A stretch of 64,000 nucleotides of DNA from NCBI RefSeq assembly GCF_047250385.1, contig NZ_JBLBVM010000053.1, forward strand, positions 1 to 64,000, written 5' to 3'. The position numbers and the translations under genes were made by a program. The DNA comes from Glaciecola sp047250385. Lineage in GTDB: Bacteria; Pseudomonadota; Gammaproteobacteria; Enterobacterales; Alteromonadaceae. This document shows, one piece after another, positions 7,664-16,753 of this stretch. Each line of letters begins with the position of its first letter. Position 1 is the first letter of the stretch. The notes under the pieces are model-generated. The model searched no databases and was not told the origin of the DNA. It was given only the letters and a program-made list of their open reading frames with translations.

Positions 7664-10434
7664 TGGATAAGACATTCGACCCCCACAATATTGAAAAAGA
7701 CTGTTACGCAAAGTGGGAGCAGCAAGGTTATTTTAAAGCATCTGGTGAAGGCGAGCCTTATTGTATTTTGTTACCGCCACCCAATGTAACCGGCAGCTTG
7801 CACATGGGTCACGCTTTTCAGCATACGATCATGGATTCTTTGATCCGTTACAAGCGAATGAAAGGCAACAATACACTATGGCAATGTGGTACCGATCACG
7901 CAGGTATTGCGACGCAGATGGTAGTCGAACGTAAACTAAACGCTGAAGGCCAAACTCGTCACGATCTTGGGCGCGAGGATTTTGTTAAAAAAATCTGGGA
8001 ATGGAAAGAAGAATCCGGCGGTACGATTACTCAGCAAATGCGCCGTTTAGGTACATCACCCGATTGGGAACGTGAAGTTTTCACGATGGACGATAATCTA
8101 TCCGACGCCGTTCAAGAAGTTTTCATTAAGCTGCATGAAGAAGGTTTGATTTACCGAGGTAAACGCCTCGTAAACTGGGATCCCGTTCTATTAACCGCGG
8201 TGTCCGATTTAGAAGTAGTGAGTGAAGAAGAAAACGGCCATATGTGGCATATGAAGTATCCATTAACAGATGGTTCTGGTCATTTAGTTGTCGCAACAAC
8301 ACGTCCTGAAACCATGTTAGGTGATACGGCTGTTGCGGTTCACCCTGATGACGAGCGATATGCTGGTTTTGTGGGGAAAACGATTACGCTTCCATTAACG
8401 GGAAGAGAAATCCCAATCATTGCTGACGACTATGTTGATCAAGAGTTCGGTACCGGCTGTGTGAAAATCACGCCAGGGCATGACTTTAACGATTACGACA
8501 TGGGAAAACGTCATAATCTTGAAATCATCAATATCTTAACAGACGAAGCAAAAATTAACGACGAAGCTCCTGCTAAGTATCAAGGCATGGATCGATTCGA
8601 TGCGCGCACGTCTATTGTCGCCGATCTGCAAGAGACGGGTGTTTTGATTAAGGTTGAAGAACACAAACTGAAAGTACCAAGAGGCGATAGAACAGGCGTG
8701 GTGATTGAACCATACCTAACGAATCAATGGTATGTAGCCGTTGAATCACTTGCAAAACCAGCCATTGAAGCTGTTGAAAGTGGTGAGATCCGTTTCGTAC
8801 CTGAGAACTGGAACAAGACCTACTATCAATGGATGCACAACATTCAAGATTGGTGCATCTCTCGCCAGTTATGGTGGGGACATCGTATTCCAGCTTGGTT
8901 TGACGAAGAAGGCAATATTTTTGTTGGTCGCAATGAAGCTGAAATTAGAGAAAAGAACAATATCCCTGATTCAGTAAAATTAAAGCAGGACGATGACGTA
9001 CTCGACACGTGGTTCTCTTCTGCACTATGGCCGTTCGCAACGATGGGCTGGCCAAAAGAGACGCCAGAACTAGAAACCTTCGTGCCTAGTTCAGTACTAG
9101 TCACTGGTTTTGACATTATTTTCTTCTGGGTAGCCAGAATGATTATGATGACGAAAAAGTTCACTGGCAAAGTCCCGTTCAAAGATATTTATATCACCGG
9201 CCTTATTCGTGATGAAAACGGCGATAAGATGTCTAAATCTAAAGGTAATGTATTGGATCCAATCGACCTTATTGACGGAATCGATTTAGATACATTAATG
9301 GAAAAACGTACGTCGGGCATGATGCAGCCGAAAATGGCAGCCAAAATAGGCAAGGCGACTCAGAAGCAATTCCCTGATGGCATAAATGCTTATGGAACCG
9401 ATGCTCTTCGCTTTACGTTTGCTGCAATGGCGTCGACCAGCCGTGATATCAATTTTGATATGGGCCGAGTTGAAGGCTACCGCAACTTCTGCAACAAAAT
9501 TTGGAATGCGACACGATTCGTCTTAATGAATACCGAAGAGTTCGATACTGGCCGCGATGGCGGCGAGATGTCATTAAGTGTATTTGATCGTTGGATTTGG
9601 TCACAATTCCAAGAAACATTGAAAGCTTACGAAACGGCCATTGAGCAATATCGTTTTGATATTGCAGCTCAGCACTTGTATGAGTTTACGTGGAATCAAT
9701 TCTGCGACTGGTACTTAGAGTTATCTAAACCTGTTTTAAACTCTGAACATAGTACTGAAGCTGAAAAACGTGGTACTCGCAACACCTTGATCAATGTCCT
9801 AGAGCATATGATGCGTTTGTTGCATCCTTTCATGCCATATATAACGGAAGAGATTTGGCTGAAAATCCAGCCATTGTCGAGCAACAAGACAACAGCGGAA
9901 AGTATCATGGTTGATGCCTTCCCTGAGTTTGACGAAAGCAAGCACGATCAAGCTGCTATTGATGATATTGAGTGGGTGAAGTCATTCATCGTTGGTATTA
10001 GGAATATCCGTGGCGAAATGGATATACCACCATCGAAGCCTCTACCAGTGTTGCTTAAAAACGTCAGCAACAGCGATCAAACCAGGTTAGACAACAGCGG
10101 CAGCTATCTTGCTAAGTTAGCTAAACTTGAGTCTGTTACGCATCTGGCGCAGGGAGAGAAGGCACCGGCATCTGCAACTGCAATGGTAGGTGAGATGGAA
10201 ATTCTCATTCCAATGGCAGGTTTGATCGACAAAGAAGCAGAGCTTGCACGATTGAATAAAGCAGCAGATAAAATCGAGAAAGATGCCCAACGCACAAAAG
10301 GTAAACTCAGCAATGAGAGTTTTGTGAGTAAAGCACCGGCAGCGGTCATCGATAAAGAGCGTGCAAAACTTGCGGATATGGAAATGCAATTGAGCAAAAT
10401 CCAAGCCCAAAAAGCAGAAATTGAAGCGATATAG
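7663..10434 (+). CDS. valS: Valyl-tRNA synthetase
   Basis: Charges tRNA-Val with valine. The 923-residue protein has all class I marks: PPPNVTGSLHMGH with the HIGH-type motif at 47-50, an inserted editing domain (about 190-340) containing TTRPETMLGDTAVAVHP, the KMSKS motif at 522-526, an anticodon-binding helical domain, and a C-terminal coiled coil (about 855-920) rich in lysine and glutamate that contacts the tRNA elbow. Length is normal. It is the last gene of pepA-holC-valS; a perfect inverted repeat follows. Confidence 0.97.
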   Translation: MDKTFDPHNIEKDCYAKWEQQGYFKASGEGEPYCILLPPPNVTGSLHMGHAFQHTIMDSLIRYKRMKGNNTLWQCGTDHAGIATQMVVERKLNAEGQTRHDLGREDFVKKIWEWKEESGGTITQQMRRLGTSPDWEREVFTMDDNLSDAVQEVFIKLHEEGLIYRGKRLVNWDPVLLTAVSDLEVVSEEENGHMWHMKYPLTDGSGHLVVATTRPETMLGDTAVAVHPDDERYAGFVGKTITLPLTGREIPIIADDYVDQEFGTGCVKITPGHDFNDYDMGKRHNLEIINILTDEAKINDEAPAKYQGMDRFDARTSIVADLQETGVLIKVEEHKLKVPRGDRTGVVIEPYLTNQWYVAVESLAKPAIEAVESGEIRFVPENWNKTYYQWMHNIQDWCISRQLWWGHRIPAWFDEEGNIFVGRNEAEIREKNNIPDSVKLKQDDDVLDTWFSSALWPFATMGWPKETPELETFVPSSVLVTGFDIIFFWVARMIMMTKKFTGKVPFKDIYITGLIRDENGDKMSKSKGNVLDPIDLIDGIDLDTLMEKRTSGMMQPKMAAKIGKATQKQFPDGINAYGTDALRFTFAAMASTSRDINFDMGRVEGYRNFCNKIWNATRFVLMNTEEFDTGRDGGEMSLSVFDRWIWSQFQETLKAYETAIEQYRFDIAAQHLYEFTWNQFCDWYLELSKPVLNSEHSTEAEKRGTRNTLINVLEHMMRLLHPFMPYITEEIWLKIQPLSSNKTTAESIMVDAFPEFDESKHDQAAIDDIEWVKSFIVGIRNIRGEMDIPPSKPLPVLLKNVSNSDQTRLDNSGSYLAKLAKLESVTHLAQGEKAPASATAMVGEMEILIPMAGLIDKEAELARLNKAADKIEKDAQRTKGKLSNESFVSKAPAAVIDKERAKLADMEMQLSKIQAQKAEIEAI

Positions 10435-10464
10435 GCTTCAGTTTTTGTTATCCGCCTGACAAAT

Positions 10465-10498
10465 CTAAGATAGCCATGAAAGACCATGGCTATCTTAG
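10465..10498 (+). terminator. Perfect 14-bp inverted repeat after valS
   Basis: CTAAGATAGCCATG and CATGGCTATCTTAG pair perfectly around the loop AAAGAC. There is no T-run after it, so it may be a weak terminator, an mRNA-protecting hairpin or a protein-binding palindrome. Confidence 0.5.
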
Positions 10499-10525
10499 CT
10501 GACTCAGCTCCTATAAGAGTCTCTA

Positions 10526-12616
10526 ATGCCAGAAAATAAAAGATTGAAACAACTCAGTATTCCCGCCCCTAAAGCAAATAAAATTCCTTTCAGCGCTCAA
10601 CACCACGGCAAAACTATTAGTGATCACTTTCATTGGCTACGTGATCCGAGTTTTCCTGAAGTAAAAGAGAAAGCAATCATTGATTATTTGAACGAAGAGA
10701 ATGCTTACTTTGACGCTTTTTTATCACCACAAAAAACGCTAGTCGACACTTTGTTTGAAGAGTTTAAAGGGCGTACAAATGACACTGATACTTCTGTGCC
10801 CTGGGTTGAAAATGGCTATGAATATAAATCGTTTTACAAGCCCGGTGAAGAATATCAAACTCATAGCCGTCGTAAGCTAGATAGTACGCAAGCGCATGAG
10901 GTACTTCTAAGTGAAACGGACTTAGCCGAGTCTTTTGATTATTTTCTTTTAGATGATTGGCAAGTAAGCCCAAACAATCAATATATTGCTTATTCATACA
11001 ATACCAATGGTGATGAGAGATACAAGATTGTAGTAAAAGACATCAAGAGCGGCGAGTTACTGACAGAAGAACTAAGCGACACTAATGGTGAGTTAGTGTT
11101 TAGTGCGGACAGCCAATCACTGGTTTATGGCGCATTAGCAAGCGATCGTTGGTATACCGAAAGTATTAACGTTCACCGACTAGGAACGAAGCAAAGCACT
11201 GATAAAGTTATCTATACCGAGAATGATGAAGGCTACTTCCTCGGTTTTGGCGTGAGTAGCAGCAAAGAATACTTGGTGATTAGTAGCGGACAAAGTGAAA
11301 TAACGGAAACTTATGTTGTTCCGGTCTCAGACCTAAGTGTTGCACCTAAAAAACTAGTCTCTAGAGAACAGAAATTTATCAACAGTGTCGACCATGCTAA
11401 TGGCTATTTTTATATCTTAGCGAATGATTCACACTCCAATTTTCGTTTAGCAAAAGTGCAAGATAAACATCCAAGTTATGATTTATGGGAAACGGTGCTA
11501 GAAGGCTCCGATAGAAATTACCTCATGGAGATGCAGACCTTCAGTGAGTTTATGGTCCTTGTATCAAGAGAGAATGGATTGGAACGATTTTCAATCTTTG
11601 ATTATAACGGCAATCAACATGATGTTGAGTTTCCAGAAACGGTTTGCTCCTTATCAATCGGAAACAATCCTGAATTCAAACAAGACTGTGTCCGCATCAA
11701 CTATAATTCGATGATCACGCCTAGCACGGTATTTGACTACAATGTTGTTAGTAAAGAGTTGAACACCAGAAAGGTCCAAGAAATACCATCGGGCTACGAT
11801 AAGTCAGAATATATCAGCGAGCGTATCATGGCGCCAACAAGAGATGGTGTGTCTGTGCCAGTTACGCTTGTGTGCAAGAAAGGCTTTAAGAAAAACGCTA
11901 GTCACCCAATGCACCTTTACGCTTATGGCGCATATGGGAGCACAGTCAGGCCAAGTTTCTCGACAATGCGGCTAAGCCTTCTGGACCGTGGCTTTTGTTA
12001 TGCGATTGCCCATGTTAGAGGTAGCGACATGTTGGGCCACCAGTGGTATTTGGACGGCAAGCTTGATAAACGCATGAATACCTTTAACGACTTTGTTGAT
12101 GTGGCACGTCATTTAGTTTCTCAAGCCTATGTCGCACCAGGTAATATCAGCATTTCAGGTCGCAGCGCTGGAGGGGAGCTTATGGGTGCAGCAACTATTC
12201 AAGCACCTGAATTATGGTGTTCAGTCACACTAGGCGTCCCCTTTGTAGATGTATTAAATACTATGTTAGATGCGAGCTTACCGCTTACACCGCCAGAGTG
12301 GAGTGAGTGGGGCAATCCAATAGCTGAATCAACTGTGTTTGATTATATTCAAGCTTACTCCCCTTATGACAACATTACGCAGCGTGAATATCCGCCAATG
12401 CTTGTTACGGGTGGTTTAAATGATCCTCGTGTGACCTATTGGGAGCCAGCGAAGTGGACTGCAAAAATGCGTGATTTGAAAAGCGATGATAATTTATTAG
12501 TGATGCGCATTAATATGAGTGCTGGTCACTTTTCGAATAGCGGGAGATATGGCCGCCTGCGAGATTATGCTGAAGAGTATGCTTTTATGTTGGCGTCTCA
12601 TCATATTTCACAGTAG
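10526..12616 (+). CDS. Oligopeptidase B (S9A family serine peptidase)
   Basis: A cytosolic serine oligopeptidase that, by family, cleaves small peptides after basic residues. The 696-residue protein has an N-terminal seven-bladed propeller (about 75-400) and a C-terminal alpha/beta hydrolase domain. The triad is visible: Ser547 in GRSAGGELMG, Asp633 in GGLNDPRV and His668 in SAGHFSNSG. The oligopeptidase B signature around the serine (SAGG) separates it from prolyl oligopeptidase. No signal peptide is present. It is a single gene after valS, separated by the inverted repeat. Confidence 0.9.
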   Translation: MPENKRLKQLSIPAPKANKIPFSAQHHGKTISDHFHWLRDPSFPEVKEKAIIDYLNEENAYFDAFLSPQKTLVDTLFEEFKGRTNDTDTSVPWVENGYEYKSFYKPGEEYQTHSRRKLDSTQAHEVLLSETDLAESFDYFLLDDWQVSPNNQYIAYSYNTNGDERYKIVVKDIKSGELLTEELSDTNGELVFSADSQSLVYGALASDRWYTESINVHRLGTKQSTDKVIYTENDEGYFLGFGVSSSKEYLVISSGQSEITETYVVPVSDLSVAPKKLVSREQKFINSVDHANGYFYILANDSHSNFRLAKVQDKHPSYDLWETVLEGSDRNYLMEMQTFSEFMVLVSRENGLERFSIFDYNGNQHDVEFPETVCSLSIGNNPEFKQDCVRINYNSMITPSTVFDYNVVSKELNTRKVQEIPSGYDKSEYISERIMAPTRDGVSVPVTLVCKKGFKKNASHPMHLYAYGAYGSTVRPSFSTMRLSLLDRGFCYAIAHVRGSDMLGHQWYLDGKLDKRMNTFNDFVDVARHLVSQAYVAPGNISISGRSAGGELMGAATIQAPELWCSVTLGVPFVDVLNTMLDASLPLTPPEWSEWGNPIAESTVFDYIQAYSPYDNITQREYPPMLVTGGLNDPRVTYWEPAKWTAKMRDLKSDDNLLVMRINMSAGHFSNSGRYGRLRDYAEEYAFMLASHHISQ

Positions 12617-12730
12617 TTCTTAGCAAAAAAATAGATAGCATAAACTGCTTCTTCATTAATATTTCGTCGCTAAAAAGTAATCTTTTTTATAAATAAAGTA
12701 TCTATAAATTAATGACTTAATAATCACGTG

Positions 12731-12778
12731 GTTTTAAGAAAAAGTGGCTTAAAACAAAGTGCGCCCAATGTAGGGCGC
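12731..12778 (-). terminator. Hairpins downstream of the GlyGly-CTERM gene
   Basis: Read on the minus strand, GCGCCC/GGGCGC (12778-12761) forms a short stem followed by a T-rich stretch, then a second repeat GTTTTAAG/CTTAAAAC (12755-12731). This probably ends transcription of the gene at 12862-13659. The remainder of the 245-base gap between the two stop codons shows nothing else clear. Confidence 0.5.
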
Positions 12779-12861
12779 TCTAAGATATAACTTGAAAGGC
12801 CTCGTTTCCAGTATGCTGAGGAATCGGGTCCTTTTTCTGGACTCGTCATACTCTTTAATGC

Positions 12862-13659
12862 TTACGAGTCAAAGCGTCGAAACATAACAAACCCTAATCC
12901 TAATATTAATAATCCACCTAAGGCACCGCCGTGTTCAACTACCACAACTTCAGCAGGCTCAATATATTCGTAGTTTTCGCTTTCAAGACTGAGATAGGCT
13001 AAATCTGCATCATCTGTGCCGTCTGCAACTGCCACAATTTCATCAGTATCAGCATCATAAATCACGATCATAATTTCATAGTCGTTACTCGGGAAGCCAG
13101 TTACCAAGTCATTTTCAACAATGATTGAATCGTTTGTGTTATCGCCATGAATATTATAAATATTGGTTGTATAAAATGGCGTAAAGACGTCGGTAGTTGA
13201 AGTGTAAATGACCGCATATATAGGTGCTGTTTGGTAAATGGTATCTACGTCAAATTCAAGCTTGAACGAAGAATAGTAGCCGTCATAATCTAGGTCAGAG
13301 CTTAGGCTTACGTAGCTATCATAAATCCAAAAGTCAGGATCATCATGATAGCGAGCTGACTCTCTCGATAGTGGCCCTTTTTCGGAAGTTTTCAACGGTG
13401 CAACTTGCTTACTCTTTTCCTCTAATGGTTTGCCATCTTTCAATTGTTTTTTTACTTTAAAGTGAGAACCATCTTCTTTCACAACGTTCGGCTGGTATTC
13501 AGTGCCTTTAACAACGCGCTCTTCAATTGCTTTGTTGTTTTGAGGTAGTTCATCTTGGGCAAATGTCGATGTCGAAAACAGGCCCAATGCAACAATAGTG
13601 GCAAGTGTGCTAGTAGCGATGAAATTGGCCGAATGTAATTTGTTGTTAGATGTTTTCAT
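12862..13659 (-). CDS. Secreted protein with a GlyGly-CTERM-like C-terminal anchor (choice-of-anchor H type)
   Basis: The 265-residue protein starts with a signal peptide (hydrophobic core about 16-31, likely cut after TFA). A charged lysine-rich linker follows, then an aspartate- and tyrosine-rich beta domain from about residue 105 (DPDFWIYDSYVSLSSD, then DLDYDGYYSSFKLEFDVD). It ends in GGALGGLLILGLGFVMFRR plus three residues: two glycines, a membrane segment and a basic end. This is the layout of GlyGly-CTERM tails, processed by rhombosortase in Vibrio and Shewanella relatives. The domain resembles the choice-of-anchor H group. Function is unknown; probably surface-exposed or released after sorting. 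The gene stands alone. Confidence 0.7.
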   Translation of the reverse strand: MKTSNNKLHSANFIATSTLATIVALGLFSTSTFAQDELPQNNKAIEERVVKGTEYQPNVVKEDGSHFKVKKQLKDGKPLEEKSKQVAPLKTSEKGPLSRESARYHDDPDFWIYDSYVSLSSDLDYDGYYSSFKLEFDVDTIYQTAPIYAVIYTSTTDVFTPFYTTNIYNIHGDNTNDSIIVENDLVTGFPSNDYEIMIVIYDADTDEIVAVADGTDDADLAYLSLESENYEYIEPAEVVVVEHGGALGGLLILGLGFVMFRRFDS

Positions 13660-13768
13660 AATATGTCACCTTAAGTTTAATTCTTAAGACACATTATGCG
13701 ATTTGAAACCTGAACCGTATCTGAAATGAAACTGAACGTTAGCTGACTAAATTGGATAATTTATAAAA

Positions 13769-14158
13769 CTAAGAACGGCTATCTTTCATCAATATATTGA
13801 GCGTCGTTTGTGCTTTATCGACGTTGTTTAAATCACTTATTTCAATCATTTCACACTCATCTCGAATCATTTCTGAAATGAGACTCGGATAATGACGGCA
13901 ATCTTCGGGGCGGTCTAAATAGATACTGCAGGTATATTTTGTTTTGGCAGCAGCATGTTTGGGAGTCTCAACGTCCAGAAAGGGACAGCGAGTGAGTTGA
14001 ATACCTGTATCAGGGTCAAACCAAATTTCATTATCTTTTACATACTTGAATATTTCAGGGTTAAATAATTCCCATAAATCAATTTCTTCTTTTGTTGCGC
14101 TAAGTGCTCCATCGCCGTACTTTATGCAGCACTTTCCGCATTGATTGCATTCTTTCAC
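13769..14158 (-). CDS. YkgJ-family CxxCxxCC cysteine-cluster protein
   Basis: The 129-residue protein opens with CNQCGKCC (residues 4-11), the hallmark of the YkgJ/UPF0153 family, and has further cysteines at RCPFL, YTCSIY and PEDCRHYP. These are presumed to bind zinc or an iron-sulfur cluster. The family's biochemical role is not established. It lies 12 bases after the RraB-like gene on the same strand and 35 bases separate that gene from plsC, so the three probably form one operon. Confidence 0.82.
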   Translation of the reverse strand: MKECNQCGKCCIKYGDGALSATKEEIDLWELFNPEIFKYVKDNEIWFDPDTGIQLTRCPFLDVETPKHAAAKTKYTCSIYLDRPEDCRHYPSLISEMIRDECEMIEISDLNNVDKAQTTLNILMKDSRS

Positions 14159-14170
14159 TTGAGGTCTTAA

Positions 14171-14584
14171 TCAATAATCCTCATCGTCGAATTCAAAACC
14201 ATCTTCGCCTATTTCTTCTCTTTCAATAGCGCCTTCACCAATAAAGTATGTGCCCCAACCATCATAGTAGACTTTGTGTTTGTCAGCGATAGCTAAAAGC
14301 TTATCTGTATCTGCATTGAATGCTTTAACATCTAATTTTTTCTCTACAGATGCATCAAAACAAAAAACGGTTCCGCCATCGTCAAGTACCATCTCTTCGG
14401 CATCACTAACTTCAAAGCCAGCTTTAAAAACATCAACTGCTGCCTTCTCCAAGGCATCAAAATCGCTGCTTGCGAAGTGATGTTCGATGGTATGTGGTAA
14501 GCTAACGTCACTGCCATCCTCGGTAAGCGCTTCTATTGTTTCTTCGTTAAATTCGTACCATTCTGCCGCATCATGCTGACTCAT
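14171..14584 (-). CDS. rraB: RraB-like regulator of RNase E activity
   Basis: RraB binds RNase E and tunes degradosome activity on selected transcripts. The 137-residue acidic protein carries the family's segments: HTIEHHFASSDFDALEKAA, a middle AGFEVSDAEE, FCFDAS, and the C-terminal YYDGWGTYF, ending in an acidic tail. Length fits E. coli RraB (138). It lies between plsC and the YkgJ-type gene on the same strand. Annotated by family similarity only; the partner specificity is inferred. Confidence 0.83.
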   Translation of the reverse strand: MSQHDAAEWYEFNEETIEALTEDGSDVSLPHTIEHHFASSDFDALEKAAVDVFKAGFEVSDAEEMVLDDGGTVFCFDASVEKKLDVKAFNADTDKLLAIADKHKVYYDGWGTYFIGEGAIEREEIGEDGFEFDDEDY

Positions 14585-14619
14585 ATTAACCTCTTTGATG
14601 TTGTATTGGTCAAGCGACC

Positions 14620-15342
14620 TTATGCTTTGTCTAGTGCTTCAGCTTCTTCATTTAACTGATAGATCTTACCAGCCATAATTGCGTGGAAATGCGCGGCTTG
14701 CTGTTGCGCACTTAAGTCCTCTGGCAGTTCGACAGGGTCCATCACTTCAATTATAACCGTACCGTTATTCCAACGGTTTAACTTAACTTTGTTATGCATT
14801 TCACTTGCACAAACTGGCACAATCTCTGACTGGGCTGCTTTTGCCAATCGAAATGCACCTGTTTTGAATTTTAGTAAGCCACGACCATAACTGCGTGTTC
14901 CTTCAGGGAAAAACCAAATACTCAGGTTTTTCTCTTTCATTTTATCTAAAGTGTCATCGAGCGTATTTCTGGCCTTCCCGGTGTCTTTTCGATCAATCAT
15001 GATGTTCGCAGATAACCAATAAATGACACCAAAAATTGGGATCCACTTGATACTTTTCTTACCCACCGTGACGACGCCTGGTAAGGCAGCTTTGCATATC
15101 GTCAAAATGTCATAGCTGTTCTGGTGATTTGCGATAAAGACATACTTTTTTTGAGGATCGACTTTATCAGAAACGCGCAATTTGATTTTTAAGCCAACGA
15201 TACGTGTCATAGTTGAGTAAAATTGACCGGCTAGATACACGTTGTTCCTATGAAAAGGACGAGTTAGATAAATCAAAAAAAGTACGAAATTGATTCCAAT
15301 AAAATAAACTAATAACGTGATAAATCGAATTATGGCTAACAC
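14620..15342 (-). CDS. plsC: 1-acyl-sn-glycerol-3-phosphate acyltransferase
   Basis: Transfers an acyl chain to lysophosphatidic acid to form phosphatidic acid at the inner membrane. The 240-residue protein has an N-terminal membrane helix (about 5-27), the catalytic NHQNSYD (HX4D motif near 72-78), GVIYWLSANIMIDR, and the substrate-binding FPEGTRSYGRG near 144-154. Length matches E. coli PlsC (245). It is the first gene of a likely three-gene operon with the RraB-like and YkgJ-like genes. Confidence 0.92.
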   Translation of the reverse strand: MLAIIRFITLLVYFIGINFVLFLIYLTRPFHRNNVYLAGQFYSTMTRIVGLKIKLRVSDKVDPQKKYVFIANHQNSYDILTICKAALPGVVTVGKKSIKWIPIFGVIYWLSANIMIDRKDTGKARNTLDDTLDKMKEKNLSIWFFPEGTRSYGRGLLKFKTGAFRLAKAAQSEIVPVCASEMHNKVKLNRWNNGTVIIEVMDPVELPEDLSAQQQAAHFHAIMAGKIYQLNEEAEALDKA

Positions 15343-15484
15343 AAAAATTCCAAAAAGCTTGAATTGACCACAATTATACGGAGATTTTAGTTCGAAGATA
15401 GTTAATCAGTCGAATTAGTGCATCAATTTTGTCTCAGTCCCGATATACTATACTCAACTATTTGACTTAGGTAAGTGGGTTCAT

Positions 15485-16600
15485 ATGTCGGTTTTTAAGC
15501 ATGAAGAATTAGAAGACGATATTCTTCAAGACTTAATGGAAGAAATTAATGAATTATACGAGGCCAGTGAACAAACGCTGATTGAGCTAGAACTGACGCC
15601 GAATGATAATGATTTACAACGTGCTCTATTCCGCTCAGTGCATACCATAAAAGGTGACTTAGGCCTCGTTGCCTTTGTCCCAATGATCAGTTTGCTTCAG
15701 CATCTTGAAGACTTATTAGACCTTCTTCGTAAAGGCGAAATTGAATACACAAGTAATATGAGCGATCTGGTTCTTTTACTTATGGATAAGGTTAAAGTGT
15801 TCGTTGAAAGCTGCATGAAGAATGGATATGCAGAATACGATGCTGAATTAAATGAAGCCGTTATTAAGATCATCGCTGAAATTGATGCGTCGAACCAAAC
15901 TCGACATGAGAGTTTACTGGCAAAAGCGGTCAATTTAATTGAGCCTTCACGAAAATTACATCAAGACGATGAGACACCGTCGCAACATCCCGTTAAGTTA
16001 ACCCGCAGTGGTATCCCTAAAGATCTTAGCCCTGAGCAACAAGTAGATTTACTATTTTTTAGGGAGCTGATGAAGCCCATTGAAAAGAGAGTGGGTTACA
16101 CGGAAGGGCGAGGAGATAGATTAGCGAAACTAGCATTCTATATTAATGAACTAAGCGATACTCCCATTGATCAAGCACAGTTAGCCGTTGCTTGTTATGT
16201 GCATGACTTTGGGCTCTCCTTTATGCCGGTGGATGTAGTGAATAAAAACTCTCCGCTCACCACATTGGAACAAAACCTAATACGTTCCCACGTATACAAA
16301 AGTGCCCGCTTACTCGAAAATTTGAGCCTTTGGGATGAAGCTAGGAAAATAGTCATGCAGCATCAAGAATTTATTGATGGCAGTGGTTATCCTCTGGGAA
16401 TTAAGAATGAAGATATTTGTGATGGTGCTAAGTTGCTGGCGATACTAGATAAATATGATGGCTTAATTCATCCAAAAAATGATAAAAAGAAATCTAAAAA
16501 AGACGCTGTGATAGAGATTAATAAAGTGTACAAAGGTAAATTGAGTGGTTATTGGTTGCGTTTGTTTAACCTTGGGATGACTAGGATTTTAAAGGATTAG
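15485..16600 (+). CDS. Hpt domain fused to a degenerate HD-GYP-like domain
   Basis: The 371-residue protein joins two signalling modules. The N-terminal histidine phosphotransfer domain has HTIKGDLG with the candidate phospho-histidine His53. From about residue 190 an HD-GYP-like domain carries HD at 240-241 and DGSGYP at 298-303. Canonical HDxGK reads HDFGL, and canonical HHE reads HQE (293-295), so a metal ligand and the usual lysine are replaced; cyclic-di-GMP hydrolysis may be lost. No receiver domain or membrane segment is present, so phosphate must come from a separate kinase or regulator. The ATG follows TAAGTGGG, a modest ribosome site. It is a single gene. Confidence 0.75.
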   Translation: MSVFKHEELEDDILQDLMEEINELYEASEQTLIELELTPNDNDLQRALFRSVHTIKGDLGLVAFVPMISLLQHLEDLLDLLRKGEIEYTSNMSDLVLLLMDKVKVFVESCMKNGYAEYDAELNEAVIKIIAEIDASNQTRHESLLAKAVNLIEPSRKLHQDDETPSQHPVKLTRSGIPKDLSPEQQVDLLFFRELMKPIEKRVGYTEGRGDRLAKLAFYINELSDTPIDQAQLAVACYVHDFGLSFMPVDVVNKNSPLTTLEQNLIRSHVYKSARLLENLSLWDEARKIVMQHQEFIDGSGYPLGIKNEDICDGAKLLAILDKYDGLIHPKNDKKKSKKDAVIEINKVYKGKLSGYWLRLFNLGMTRILKD

Positions 16601-16753
16601 TGATCCTCATATATGAGCGTTAAAGCTGCTTAAGTCTCAATTTATAAGGATGCTTATAGTATTCTCTCATCGAGGGAGATTCGCTATAAATGGCAAGCCA
16701 AATAGGTGAACGCTTTACTTACTGGGCAATCAGTCAGGCTATTAAAATTACTC

